A stretch of 64,000 nt of DNA from the NCBI RefSeq assembly GCF_009765365.1, contig NZ_VTOM01000006.1, positions 228,247 through 292,246 on the forward strand, in the 5' to 3' direction. Each line of letters starts with the position of its first letter. Position 1 is the first letter of the stretch. This DNA comes from Antarcticirhabdus aurantiaca. GTDB taxonomy: Bacteria > Pseudomonadota > Alphaproteobacteria > Rhizobiales > Rhizobiaceae. The position numbers and the translations under genes were made by a program. The notes beneath the pieces are model-generated. The model saw only the letters and a list, made by a program, of their open reading frames with translations, made no database searches and was not told the DNA's origin. Shown piece by piece: positions 1-9,111 of the stretch.

Positions 1-454
1 GGCGCCGGACATAGGACGAGAACAGCGCCTGCCGCTCGGCCTGCTTCATCTGGAGGATGGGGATCGCGAAGAGGATCGCGGCGAAGCGCGTCTCCCCGCC
101 GTCCTTGAGCGTGGCGTCGAGGTCGAAGCCGTCGCCCCAGACGACGTTGACGCGGGGAAAGCGGGTCTTCAGCGTTTCGGCGAAGGTCGGATCGTACTCG
201 ATCGAGGTGATCCGCGCGGGGTCGACGCCGGCCTCCAGCAGCGCCCGCGTCACGACGCCGAGGCCGGGGCCGAGCTCCAGGATCGGGCCGTCGACGCCGA
301 TGCTGGCGTGGCGCACCATCATGGCGCAGTAGGCGCGGCTCGACGAGGCGACGGCGCCCATCTTCTTCGGATCGCGCGCCCAGGTGGCCAGGAAGCGCAG
401 CCAGTCCGCGGCTCCCTTGGTGTCGGCGCCCGATCGGTTCTGCGGCTCGGCCAT
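1..454 (-). CDS. PmtA-like SAM-dependent methyltransferase (3' end outside window)
   Basis: The frame opens at the ATG whose complement is at 452-454 and stays open to the window edge, giving about 151 residues of an incomplete protein. A class I methyltransferase SAM-binding loop is visible (ILELGPGLGVVTRALL, about residues 56-71), followed by an acidic strand IEYDP that would contact the SAM ribose. The N-terminal DPKKMGAVASSSR segment is typical of phospholipid N-methyltransferases of the PmtA group and related rRNA-dimethylase-like enzymes, which methylate phosphatidylethanolamine at the inner membrane. It has the same motif order as the gene immediately upstream on the same strand (507-1157), so the two look like tandem paralogues. 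The substrate is inferred from family resemblance only; the C-terminal substrate region is not visible. Confidence 0.75.
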   Translation of the reverse strand, partial: MAEPQNRSGADTKGAADWLRFLATWARDPKKMGAVASSSRAYCAMMVRHASIGVDGPILELGPGLGVVTRALLEAGVDPARITSIEYDPTFAETLKTRFPRVNVVWGDGFDLDATLKDGGETRFAAILFAIPILQMKQAERQALFSSYVRR

Positions 455-506
455 GGATGTTCCGCTCCGTGACGGCTTCGAAGGCATGAAAGGACGGGAC
501 CCCGCG

Positions 507-1157
507 TCAGGCGCCGGGACGCTCGTAGACGATGACGCGGGCCGGCGGCAGGTTGAGCTTGATCCAGGGGCTCAGCCGGACCTCGGCCGCCAAGCGCGCC
601 GGCTTCACCGGCAGCGTCAGCGCGTAGGAGAACTGGACAAAGGGGCGGCCCGCGGGAACCGCGTCGAGCGCCGCGCCGATCAGCGCCTCGCGCTGGGTGT
701 CGGGCCGGGTGAAGAGCGGCAGGCTGGACACCACGGCCTCGATGCGCCGGCCGCCGACGAGGGCGTCGAGCGCCTCGCCATGGGCGTAGGCATCGCCCTC
801 GACGATGCGGGCGGCGGGAAAGCGCTCGGACAGGAGGCGGCAGAAGTCGGGGGAGTATTCGACGCAGACCAGCCGGCTCTCCGGCACGCCGCGCTCGATC
901 AGGCACTGCGTGACGACGCCGGTGCCGGGGCCGAGCTCGACCACGCAGGATTGGTCGTCGAAGGTCGCGGGGTCGGGCACGAAACCCGCCATGGTGCGGC
1001 CGAGAAGGCGCGAGGAGGGGGTGACGGCGCCCATCGTCAGGGGCGAGCGCAGCCAGCGGCCGAAGAAGCGAGCCTCGTCGAAGACGCGCTCGCGGGCCTC
1101 GACCAGGGCCTCGCGCCGCCTGCGGGCGGGTTGCTGGCGCGCCACCGATTGCCGCAT
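507..1157 (-). CDS. PmtA-like phospholipid N-methyltransferase
   Basis: About 216 residues. The SAM-binding motif is VVELGPGTGVVTQCL, followed by CVEYSPDF; an N-terminal LTMGAVTPSSRLLGR stretch matches the PmtA-type lead-in. These enzymes convert phosphatidylethanolamine to methylated forms and phosphatidylcholine, a lipid common in rhizobia. I chose the ATG at 1157 over the in-frame GTG at 1175 because GGGAGGAGA sits about 8 bases before the ATG and would lie inside the longer reading. The next gene on the strand is a shorter-spaced paralogue. dnaJ-pmtA adjacency is common in Hyphomicrobiales, which supports the family call; whether both copies act on phospholipid is unknown. Confidence 0.75.
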   Translation of the reverse strand: MRQSVARQQPARRRREALVEARERVFDEARFFGRWLRSPLTMGAVTPSSRLLGRTMAGFVPDPATFDDQSCVVELGPGTGVVTQCLIERGVPESRLVCVEYSPDFCRLLSERFPAARIVEGDAYAHGEALDALVGGRRIEAVVSSLPLFTRPDTQREALIGAALDAVPAGRPFVQFSYALTLPVKPARLAAEVRLSPWIKLNLPPARVIVYERPGA

Positions 1158-1296
1158 CGAATCGTCTCCTCCCACCTCGTGGCAGCGACATAGCCGCCTC
1201 GATCGTGTCGCGCGACCCTAAAGTTGCCGACGACCCGTTCGAAGCGACTTAAGCGCTCCTAGCCGATCCGCAAGTCGGATCGATGACGAGGAGGCA

Positions 1297-2445
1297 TCAC
1301 GTCTCGCCGAGGCCCTCGAAGAACTCCTTCATGCGGGCGAAGAAGCCGTTGGACTGCGGGGAGTTCTCGGTCGAGGAGATCTGGTCGAACTCCTCCAGGA
1401 GCTCGCGCTGGCGCCGCGACAGGTTCTGCGGCGTCTCGATCGTGACCTGGATGAAGAGGTCGCCGGTCTGGGGCGAGCGCAGGACCGGCATGCCCTTGGC
1501 CTTGACGCGGAACTGCTTGCCGGTCTGCGTGCCTTCGGGGATGCGCACCCGCGTCGTGTTGCCGTCGAGGGTCGAAACGTCGATGTGGCCGCCGAGCGCG
1601 GCCTTGGTCATGGAGATCGGCACCTTGCAGAACAGGTCCGACCCGTCGCGCTGGAAGAACTCGTGCGGCTTCACCGACAGGAAGATGTAGAGGTCGCCCG
1701 CCGGCCCGCCGCGAAGACCCGCCTCCCCCTCGCCCGCGAGGCGGATGCGCGTGCCGTCCTCGATGCCGGCCGGAATGTTGACGGAGAGCGCGCGCTCCTC
1801 GGGCAGGCGCCCTTCGCCCGCGCACTTCTTGCACGGGTCGGCGATCATCTCGCCGCGTCCCGCGCAGGTCGGGCAGGTGCGCTCGATGGAGAAGAAGCCT
1901 TGCGCGGCGCGAACGCGCCCGACGCCGCCGCAGGTCGGACAGGCCTTGGGCGCAGTGCCGGGCTTGGCGCCGGTCCCCGAGCAAACGTCGCACTGGATGG
2001 TGGTGGGAACGGAGATCTCGGCGGTCTTGCCGGCGAAGGCCTCTTCGAGGCTGATCTCCATGTTGTAGCGAAGGTCCGAGCCGCGCTCGCGGCCCGATCC
2101 GCCGGCGCGCCCGCGCCGCCCCCCGCCGCCGCCCATCATCTCGCCGAAGATGTCGTCGAAGATGTCGGCCATGGAGGAGGCGAAGTCGCCGCGGAAGCCG
2201 CCGGCGCCGGGGCCGCCGCCGTTCTGGAAGGCGGCGTGGCCGAAGCGGTCGTAGGCGGCGCGCTTCTGCGGGTCCTTGAGGACCTCGTAGGCCTCGCCGA
2301 GCTCCTTGAACTTGTGCTCGGCTTCGGCGTTACCCGGATTGCGGTCGGGATGATATTGCATGGCGAGCTTGCGGAAGGCGCTCTTCAAGCCCTTCTCGTC
2401 GACCTCGCGGGAGACGCCGAGCATCTCGTAGTAATCGGCCTTCAT
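1297..2445 (-). CDS. dnaJ: Chaperone protein DnaJ (type I Hsp40)
   Basis: 382 residues, normal for type I DnaJ. Domains in order: J domain with the HPD motif (YHPDRNPGN), a Gly/Phe-rich linker ([13 protein letters not shown]), and the zinc-binding region with four CxxCxGxG-type repeats ([32 protein letters not shown]), then the C-terminal substrate-binding domains ([12 protein letters not shown]). It delivers unfolded clients to DnaK and stimulates its ATPase in the cytoplasm. The start is the ATG at 2445 ([11 protein letters not shown]); the frame extends ten codons further upstream but those residues are not family-like. Unusually, an acyltransferase gene lies between it and dnaK on the same strand. 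Confidence 0.97.
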   Translation of the reverse strand: MKADYYEMLGVSREVDEKGLKSAFRKLAMQYHPDRNPGNAEAEHKFKELGEAYEVLKDPQKRAAYDRFGHAAFQNGGGPGAGGFRGDFASSMADIFDDIFGEMMGGGGGRRGRAGGSGRERGSDLRYNMEISLEEAFAGKTAEISVPTTIQCDVCSGTGAKPGTAPKACPTCGGVGRVRAAQGFFSIERTCPTCAGRGEMIADPCKKCAGEGRLPEERALSVNIPAGIEDGTRIRLAGEGEAGLRGGPAGDLYIFLSVKPHEFFQRDGSDLFCKVPISMTKAALGGHIDVSTLDGNTTRVRIPEGTQTGKQFRVKAKGMPVLRSPQTGDLFIQVTIETPQNLSRRQRELLEEFDQISSTENSPQSNGFFARMKEFFEGLGET

Positions 2446-2621
2446 CCAGAACTTTCCAGCGCTCAAGCGAAACAACAGCTCGCAAAAAGAAGCGCGGCGC
2501 CGGTCAAGGGCGCCGTCGCGGCGAGCCGTCCGGCATGTAGGAACGGTGCACGGCGGTTACCATAGAGCGGCGATCCTGGCAAAGTTCGGCGGGTCTCCCC
2601 GATCGCCCTCGCCGCCCCGCC

Positions 2622-3725
2622 TCAGGCCGGAACGCAGGCCGGCATCGGCCGCGGGCGCGCAGGCCCCGCAACCAGACGGGCAAGGCGCGGCTCGACGAAG
2701 CGTTCGGACAGGAGCGCCACCACGATCGTCGCCGCCATCGGCACGGCGAGATAGGCGTAGAAGAGAAGCAGGCTCGGCTCGGGCGGCGACAGCACCCGCT
2801 TCCAGAGCAGCGACAGGAACAGCGTCTCCATCACGGGATGAAGGAGATAGATGCTGAAGGCGAGGCGGCTGACCGGGGCGAGCGGGGCGAGGATGCGCGT
2901 GGAGTCCGGGCGGGCGCTCTCGGCGCAGGCGGTGAACAGCATCGCCGCGGCGAAGAGGGCGATGGTGAGATAGGGGCTCGCCTGGAGGAGCATGGTGGCG
3001 ACTGCGAGGCCGAGCGCCAGGAAGCCTGGACGATGGGAGAGCGGCCGGCCGGCCGCCGCGGCGAGCCTGCGCTCGACGAGCACCGCGACGATCGCGCCGA
3101 GAACGAAGTCTGCGAAGGCGCGCCAGGCCCCGAAGGTGTCGGCCTTCAGCCAGTGCTCCCGCGGAAAGAAGCCGGCGGCCGAGGCGGCTTCCAGCCCCGC
3201 CACCCAGACCGCGAGGAGGAGGACGAGGCCGCCAAGGCCGCCACGGCGGAGGGCGAAGACGACGAGCGGAAACAGCGCGTAGCAGAAGATCTCGGCGCTG
3301 ACCGACCAGGACACGTAGTTGAAGGTCAGCGCGCTCGTCGTGCCGAGGGCGTGCAGGGCCAGGATGTTGGCGGGCAGCGCCGAAAGATCCCAGCGCTCCG
3401 GCTCGGCGCTCGCCACGAGGCCGCTCGCGAAGACGAGGCCCATGACGGCGAAGAAGCCGAGCGTCAGGAGGTGGAGCGGATAGACCCGCGCGATGCGCCG
3501 GCGCATGAAGCCGACGAAGTCCGCCGGGCTCGACAGGCGCCGGGCGTAGCGGGCGGCGATAAAGAAACCCGACATCATGAAGAACATGTCGAGGAGCGGC
3601 AGTAGGCGGTAGAGAAAGGCGATGCCGGGCGTCTCGTGCGCCATCGGGCCGGCATAGAGGAAGTGGTAGGTCATGATCAGCAGGGCTGCCGTCAGGCGCC
3701 ACGCGTCGAAGATCCGAAAATGCAT
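2622..3725 (-). CDS. Acyltransferase family 3 (OafA/YrhL-like) integral membrane protein
   Basis: About 367 residues with some ten hydrophobic segments. The N-terminus MHFRIFDAWRLTAALLIMTYH is the usual opening of Acyltransferase_3 membrane proteins, including the conserved R and H that take part in acyl transfer. Members O-acylate surface polysaccharides, lipids or Nod factors at the inner membrane. The start is the ATG at 3725; the frame is open upstream but only family-like from there. It lies between dnaK and dnaJ, separated from dnaK by a strong hairpin (3848-3881), so it probably has its own transcription. Substrate cannot be told from sequence. Confidence 0.85.
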   Translation of the reverse strand: MHFRIFDAWRLTAALLIMTYHFLYAGPMAHETPGIAFLYRLLPLLDMFFMMSGFFIAARYARRLSSPADFVGFMRRRIARVYPLHLLTLGFFAVMGLVFASGLVASAEPERWDLSALPANILALHALGTTSALTFNYVSWSVSAEIFCYALFPLVVFALRRGGLGGLVLLLAVWVAGLEAASAAGFFPREHWLKADTFGAWRAFADFVLGAIVAVLVERRLAAAAGRPLSHRPGFLALGLAVATMLLQASPYLTIALFAAAMLFTACAESARPDSTRILAPLAPVSRLAFSIYLLHPVMETLFLSLLWKRVLSPPEPSLLLFYAYLAVPMAATIVVALLSERFVEPRLARLVAGPARPRPMPACVPA

Positions 3726-3847
3726 CGCGCCCCTGCCCCGCAACCGACCGTCGGGACCAGTATAGGCCCGCGGGCCGGCGCAAGGCGTTAACGCCCCGAT
3801 CATTCCTTAAGAAAGGGTAAACCGCCGCCCGGCATGCCAGAACGCGA

Positions 3848-3881
3848 AAGGGCCCGACCGCCTCGCGGCGGCCGGGCCCTT
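3848..3881 (-). terminator. Hairpin terminator downstream of dnaK
   Basis: A 15-base stem (arms 3848-3862 and 3867-3881, one mismatch) with a TCGC tetraloop starts 25 bases past the dnaK stop. On the minus strand the stem ends in CCCTTTCG, so the U-run is short. It probably ends most dnaK transcripts before the acyltransferase gene. Confidence 0.7.
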
Positions 3882-3906
3882 CATGCTTGAAACGCGCTTC
3901 GTCGGA

Positions 3907-5850
<1,944 letters not shown>

Positions 5851-5977
5851 GAGCCTCATCTCCTTGTTGAGCGAACCGCCCGGACCCTCCATCGAGGCGT
5901 GCCGGTGGGCGGCTCCTTCGGATGCGTTGAATTCCTTGAGCCTTTGCCGGCACGGGCCGGCGGGGCGTCGATGGCGG

Positions 5978-6008
5978 CTATATATGAACCGCCCGAGGGG
6001 CACGCAAG
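5978..6008 (-). promoter_or_regulatory. Candidate sigma-32 (RpoH) promoter of dnaK
   Basis: Read on the minus strand, CTTGCG (6008-6003) and CATATATAG (5986-5978) are separated by 16 bases. This resembles the alphaproteobacterial heat-shock consensus (CTTGAC-like box and CYTATNTNNG), lies about 130 bases before the dnaK start, and is one of the few AT-rich patches in the area. I see no CIRCE repeat (the HrcA site) here. Confidence 0.55.
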
Positions 6009-6218
6009 ACGAGCGCTCGCGGCTTCGTGAGGCCAATTCGACGCCGCGCAGCAACCGCCTTCCGCACCTCTGTCAAGATCTGTGCCCTGCCACCGATCGA
6101 CGCGGAACCGCCGGCCCCTTCCTTTGGTTAGGAGGCGACACGAACGCGTGAGTGTTCCGCGCCCTGTACAGAGCCCGAGAGGCCCAATTCTCGCGGGACA
6201 GTCGAAGGAGGAACGACC

Positions 6219-6293
6219 GTGCACAGCATCATCTACCTCATAGGCCTGATCGTCGTGGTCTTGGCCGTTCTTTCGCTTCTCGGACTTCGCTGA
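6219..6293 (+). CDS. 24-residue single-pass membrane peptide (GTG start)
   Basis: A GTG at 6219 follows a near-perfect ribosome binding site (AAGGAGG, 6205-6211). The product is one hydrophobic helix: VHSIIYLIGLIVVVLAVLSL and then LGLR, 24 residues. Very short proteins of this form (IIYLIGLIVVVL...LGLR) occur next to membrane-stress genes in alphaproteobacteria, as far as I recall. It ends 10 bases before the next start, so it is probably the first gene of the four-gene operon to 9000. Function unknown. Confidence 0.65.
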   Translation: MHSIIYLIGLIVVVLAVLSLLGLR

Positions 6294-6303
6294 GGCTGAC
6301 ATC

Positions 6304-7317
6304 ATGACCACCGACTGGAACAAGCCGGAGGGATCCTCGGGATCGGCCTCCTTCGATCGAACCAAGGACGACGCGGCACAGGCGCGCAGCGCCGTCGACC
6401 GCGAGGCCGAAGAGGCCAAGCGCCAGGCGAGCCAGGGCTACCGCGCCGCGCGCGACGAAGCCTCGAACCTCGCCGCCAAGGCCCGCGAGGAAGCCGGAGC
6501 CCGCGCCGAGGGCGCCAAGGACTTCGCCGCCGGCAGCATCGAGGACTTCGCCGCCGCCATCAAGAAGGCCTCCGACGAGCTCGGCGGCCGCGATCAGTCG
6601 ATGGCCGCCAACCTCGTCCGCCAGGCCGCGGGCGGCCTCGAGGACGTGTCGCGCTCGCTGAAGGGCCAGAGCATCGAGGACATCGCCCGCTCGGTGTCCG
6701 GCTTCGCCCGCCGCCAGCCGGCCGCCTTCCTGATCGGCGCGGCGCTGGCCGGCGTCGCCATCGGCCGCTTCGCCCGCGCTTCGAGCGAGCATCCCGACGG
6801 TTATCGCGGCGATCGCGGCTACGACCGCGACGAGCGCGATTACGGCCGCCGCGGCTACGATTATTCCGACGACCGCAACGATTATTCGCAGAACCGCGCG
6901 GGCGCACGCGCCCACGCCTCCGGCACCTCATCCTCCGGCAGCTACGGCACGCAGGGGCCCGGCACGGCCTCGACGTTGCGCAGCGGCGACACCAGCCTCG
7001 GCGGCACCGTGTCCGGCACGACGGGCGCTGCGGCGGGACTGACCGGCACGGGCAGCACGGGGGCAGGGTCGAGCACGGGTTCGGGCTCGGGTTCAAGCTT
7101 CGGCGCGCCGGGCACCGGTGCCGGCTCGGTCGGACCGGCGGCGACCGCCGGCTCAACGACGGGCGCGGGCCTCACCGGCTCGAACGCCTTCGGCTCCGGG
7201 ATGAGCGGGGCGGGCGCAAGCGGCGGCGCTTCGACCACGACGGCAAGCTCCGGCACCACGCCCCCGATCAGGCATGCCGGCGGCACCGGAACGGGAGGAT
7301 CGAACGATGGCCGCTGA
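6304..7317 (+). CDS. Ala/Glu-rich membrane-associated protein with Gly/Ser/Thr-rich tail
   Basis: 337 residues. Residues 1-120 are a charged, Ala-rich amphipathic helical region (DREAEEAKRQASQGYRAARD) resembling late-embryogenesis-like or YqjD/ElaB-type proteins. A single hydrophobic segment AAFLIGAALAGVAIGRFAR (about 140-158) follows, then an Asp/Tyr/Arg-rich stretch (GDRGYDRDERDYGRRGYDY), then over 120 residues of low-complexity Gly/Ser/Thr. In rhizobia such proteins precede a phage-holin-family (DUF1469) protein and a DUF3618 protein, as here, and some are called nutrient-deprivation-induced. Probably an inner-membrane or envelope stress protein; no enzyme motif seen. Its last 11 bases overlap the next gene. 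Confidence 0.8.
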   Translation: MTTDWNKPEGSSGSASFDRTKDDAAQARSAVDREAEEAKRQASQGYRAARDEASNLAAKAREEAGARAEGAKDFAAGSIEDFAAAIKKASDELGGRDQSMAANLVRQAAGGLEDVSRSLKGQSIEDIARSVSGFARRQPAAFLIGAALAGVAIGRFARASSEHPDGYRGDRGYDRDERDYGRRGYDYSDDRNDYSQNRAGARAHASGTSSSGSYGTQGPGTASTLRSGDTSLGGTVSGTTGAAAGLTGTGSTGAGSSTGSGSGSSFGAPGTGAGSVGPAATAGSTTGAGLTGSNAFGSGMSGAGASGGASTTTASSGTTPPIRHAGGTGTGGSNDGR

Positions 7318-7771
7318 TTACCGCGACACCCAGGATTATCGCGACACCGCGGCGGCTTCAGGCGCCGCGGGCTCGGCGCCTCCCGGCGACAACGGCCTTC
7401 GGGCCGTGCCGGACCTCCTTGCCGGCCTCATCCGCGAAGCGGGCGAGCTCTTCCGCACGGAAGGCCAGCTCGTGCGCGCCGAGCTCTCGGACAAGATGCG
7501 GCAGGCCCAGGTCGGCGGCGGCTCCATCGCCGCCGGCGCCATCTGCCTCCTGGTTTCCCTCTTCGTCCTGTCGCAGGCGCTCGTGGTGGCGCTCGGCAAG
7601 TACATCGACACCGCCTGGGCGGCGCTGGCCGTCGGCGTCCTCTTCGCGGTGATCGGCGCCATTCTCCTGATGAAGGGCAAGAAGGACCTCGAACCCACCA
7701 GCCTGACGCCGGACCGCACCGTCCGCCAGCTCGGCAAGGACACCGAACTCGTGAAGGACCAGACCCGATGA
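7307..7771 (+). CDS. Phage holin family protein (DUF1469-like)
   Basis: 154 residues with two adjacent membrane helices (SIAAGAICLLVSLFVLSQAL, about 67-86, and AWAALAVGVLFAVIGAILLM, about 104-123) after a cytoplasmic amphipathic helix (LLAGLIREAGELFRTEGQLV). This is the pattern of the Phage_holin_3_6/DUF1469 family, which despite the name is chromosomal and linked to envelope stress. The ATG at 7307 is preceded by GGGAGGATCG; it overlaps the previous gene by 11 bases, and its TGA overlaps the next ATG (ATGA), so the three are translationally coupled. Confidence 0.85.
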   Translation: MAADYRDTQDYRDTAAASGAAGSAPPGDNGLRAVPDLLAGLIREAGELFRTEGQLVRAELSDKMRQAQVGGGSIAAGAICLLVSLFVLSQALVVALGKYIDTAWAALAVGVLFAVIGAILLMKGKKDLEPTSLTPDRTVRQLGKDTELVKDQTR

Positions 7772-9000
7772 GCACGGAAACCGATCGTCTCGAGCGCGAG
7801 GCAGAGTCCCGCCGCGCCAATGTCGACGCCACGCTCGACGCGCTGCGCGACCGCTTGTCGGTGAACAGCATCGTCGACGAGGTCACGACGCTGGTCCGCA
7901 ACGGCAACGGCGCGGATCTCGCCCGCAATTTCGGCCGTCAGGTGCGCGACAATCCGCTCGCCCTCGGCCTCGTCGGCGCCGGTCTCGCCTGGCTCTTTGC
8001 AGGGCCGGGCGTGCGCGACGGCGCCGGAAACCTGCGTCGGTCCTACGACGACTGGCGCTACGACCGCTTCGAGGAAGCCTTTCCGCCGGACGGCCAGGGT
8101 CGTCGCGACGCGGACCACGCTTATCGCGGCAGCAGCGGCTACGGGCGCGACACGGCCCGCGGCTACGCCTCGGACTACGGCGCGGACCGCGCCCGCGACT
8201 TCTCATCGGGCCAGGCTTACGGATCGCACCGTCCGGGGACCGTCGGCTATACCGGCCCGAGCGGCGGCGAGCACGATGGTCCGGGCTTGAGCGAGCGGGC
8301 GCGCGATGCGGCAAGCTCGGCCGGAAGCCGCATCTCGGGTGCCGCCTCCTCGGCCGCGAGCGGCATTTCGGGCGCGGCCTCCTCGACGGCCGACGGCATC
8401 TCCGGCGCCGCCTCTTCGACGGCGGACGCGGTCTCGGGTGCGGCGCGCTCGGCCTATGGCAGCGCTTCGCGCTTCGGTGAGAGCGCCCGCGAGGCCGCCT
8501 GGCGGGCGGAAGAAGCGGCCGAGCGCGGCCTTCGCAGCGCCGGCGACAACCTCGCCTATGCCGGGCGCCGGGTGCGCCGCAGCTTCCTCGACACGCTGGC
8601 GGAGGAGCCGCTGGTGGTCGGCGCGGTTGCGCTCGCCATCGGCGCGGCGATCGGCGCGGCGATCCCCTCGACCCGCCGCGAGGACGAACTGTTCGGCGAC
8701 GCGCGCGACCGGCTGCGCGACGAGGCCTATGCCTACGGCCGCGACGCGATGCACCGGGCCGAATCGGTCGCCGAGAAGACCTATCAGGCGGCGAGCGAAG
8801 AGGCCGAGAAGAAGGGCCTGAAACCCACCGGCGAGGGCGAGACCCTGGCCGAGAAGGTCGGCTCCGTCGCCCGCACGGCCGTGGAGACGGCGCGCTCCGA
8901 GGTCAAGAACGAGACGCAGGGCGCTCGCGGCGACCAAGGCCAAGGCCAGGACAAGGACCAGGGCCAGCAGCGCGCCGGCGGTGCGTCCTCGGCGGCGTAG
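7768..9000 (+). CDS. DUF3618 domain protein with tandem amphipathic repeats
   Basis: 410 residues. The N-terminus (residues 3-75: SRRANVDATLDALRDRLS, then LALGLVGAGLAWLFAG) is a DUF3618 domain with one membrane helix. It is followed by a Tyr/Gly/Arg/Asp-rich stretch, four 11-residue repeats of form xxISGAASSxA (187-230), a helical region, a second hydrophobic segment (VVGAVALAIGAAIGAAI, about 288-304) and an acidic Gln/Gly/Asp-rich tail. DUF3618 proteins are found with DUF1469 proteins in Hyphomicrobiales; their role is not established but an envelope-shaping or osmotic-stress role is likely. A strong terminator follows at 9027-9062. Confidence 0.85.
   Translation: MSTETDRLEREAESRRANVDATLDALRDRLSVNSIVDEVTTLVRNGNGADLARNFGRQVRDNPLALGLVGAGLAWLFAGPGVRDGAGNLRRSYDDWRYDRFEEAFPPDGQGRRDADHAYRGSSGYGRDTARGYASDYGADRARDFSSGQAYGSHRPGTVGYTGPSGGEHDGPGLSERARDAASSAGSRISGAASSAASGISGAASSTADGISGAASSTADAVSGAARSAYGSASRFGESAREAAWRAEEAAERGLRSAGDNLAYAGRRVRRSFLDTLAEEPLVVGAVALAIGAAIGAAIPSTRREDELFGDARDRLRDEAYAYGRDAMHRAESVAEKTYQAASEEAEKKGLKPTGEGETLAEKVGSVARTAVETARSEVKNETQGARGDQGQGQDKDQGQQRAGGASSAA
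8326..8457 (+). repeat. Four in-frame 33-base tandem repeats
   Basis: Residues 187-230 of the DUF3618 protein read SRISGAASSAA, SGISGAASSTA, DGISGAASSTA, DAVSGAARSAY. The third and fourth nucleotide copies diverge at synonymous positions, so the protein repeat is being kept rather than the DNA repeat. Confidence 0.8.
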
Positions 9001-9026
9001 GCGACCAAAGCGACGCGACAATGCAG

Positions 9027-9062
9027 GAAGGCCCGGCGCTTCGACGGAAGCGCCGGGCCTTC
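9027..9062. terminator. Bidirectional terminator
   Basis: A perfect 15-base stem (9027-9041 with 9048-9062) and a 6-base loop lie between the convergent DUF3618 and PBP1A genes; GTTTGTTC follows on the plus strand. Confidence 0.85.
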
Positions 9063-9111
9063 GTTTGTTCGTGAACGAGCGACGGGGAGGAGCGCGGCGC
9101 TTCTCGGCGTT

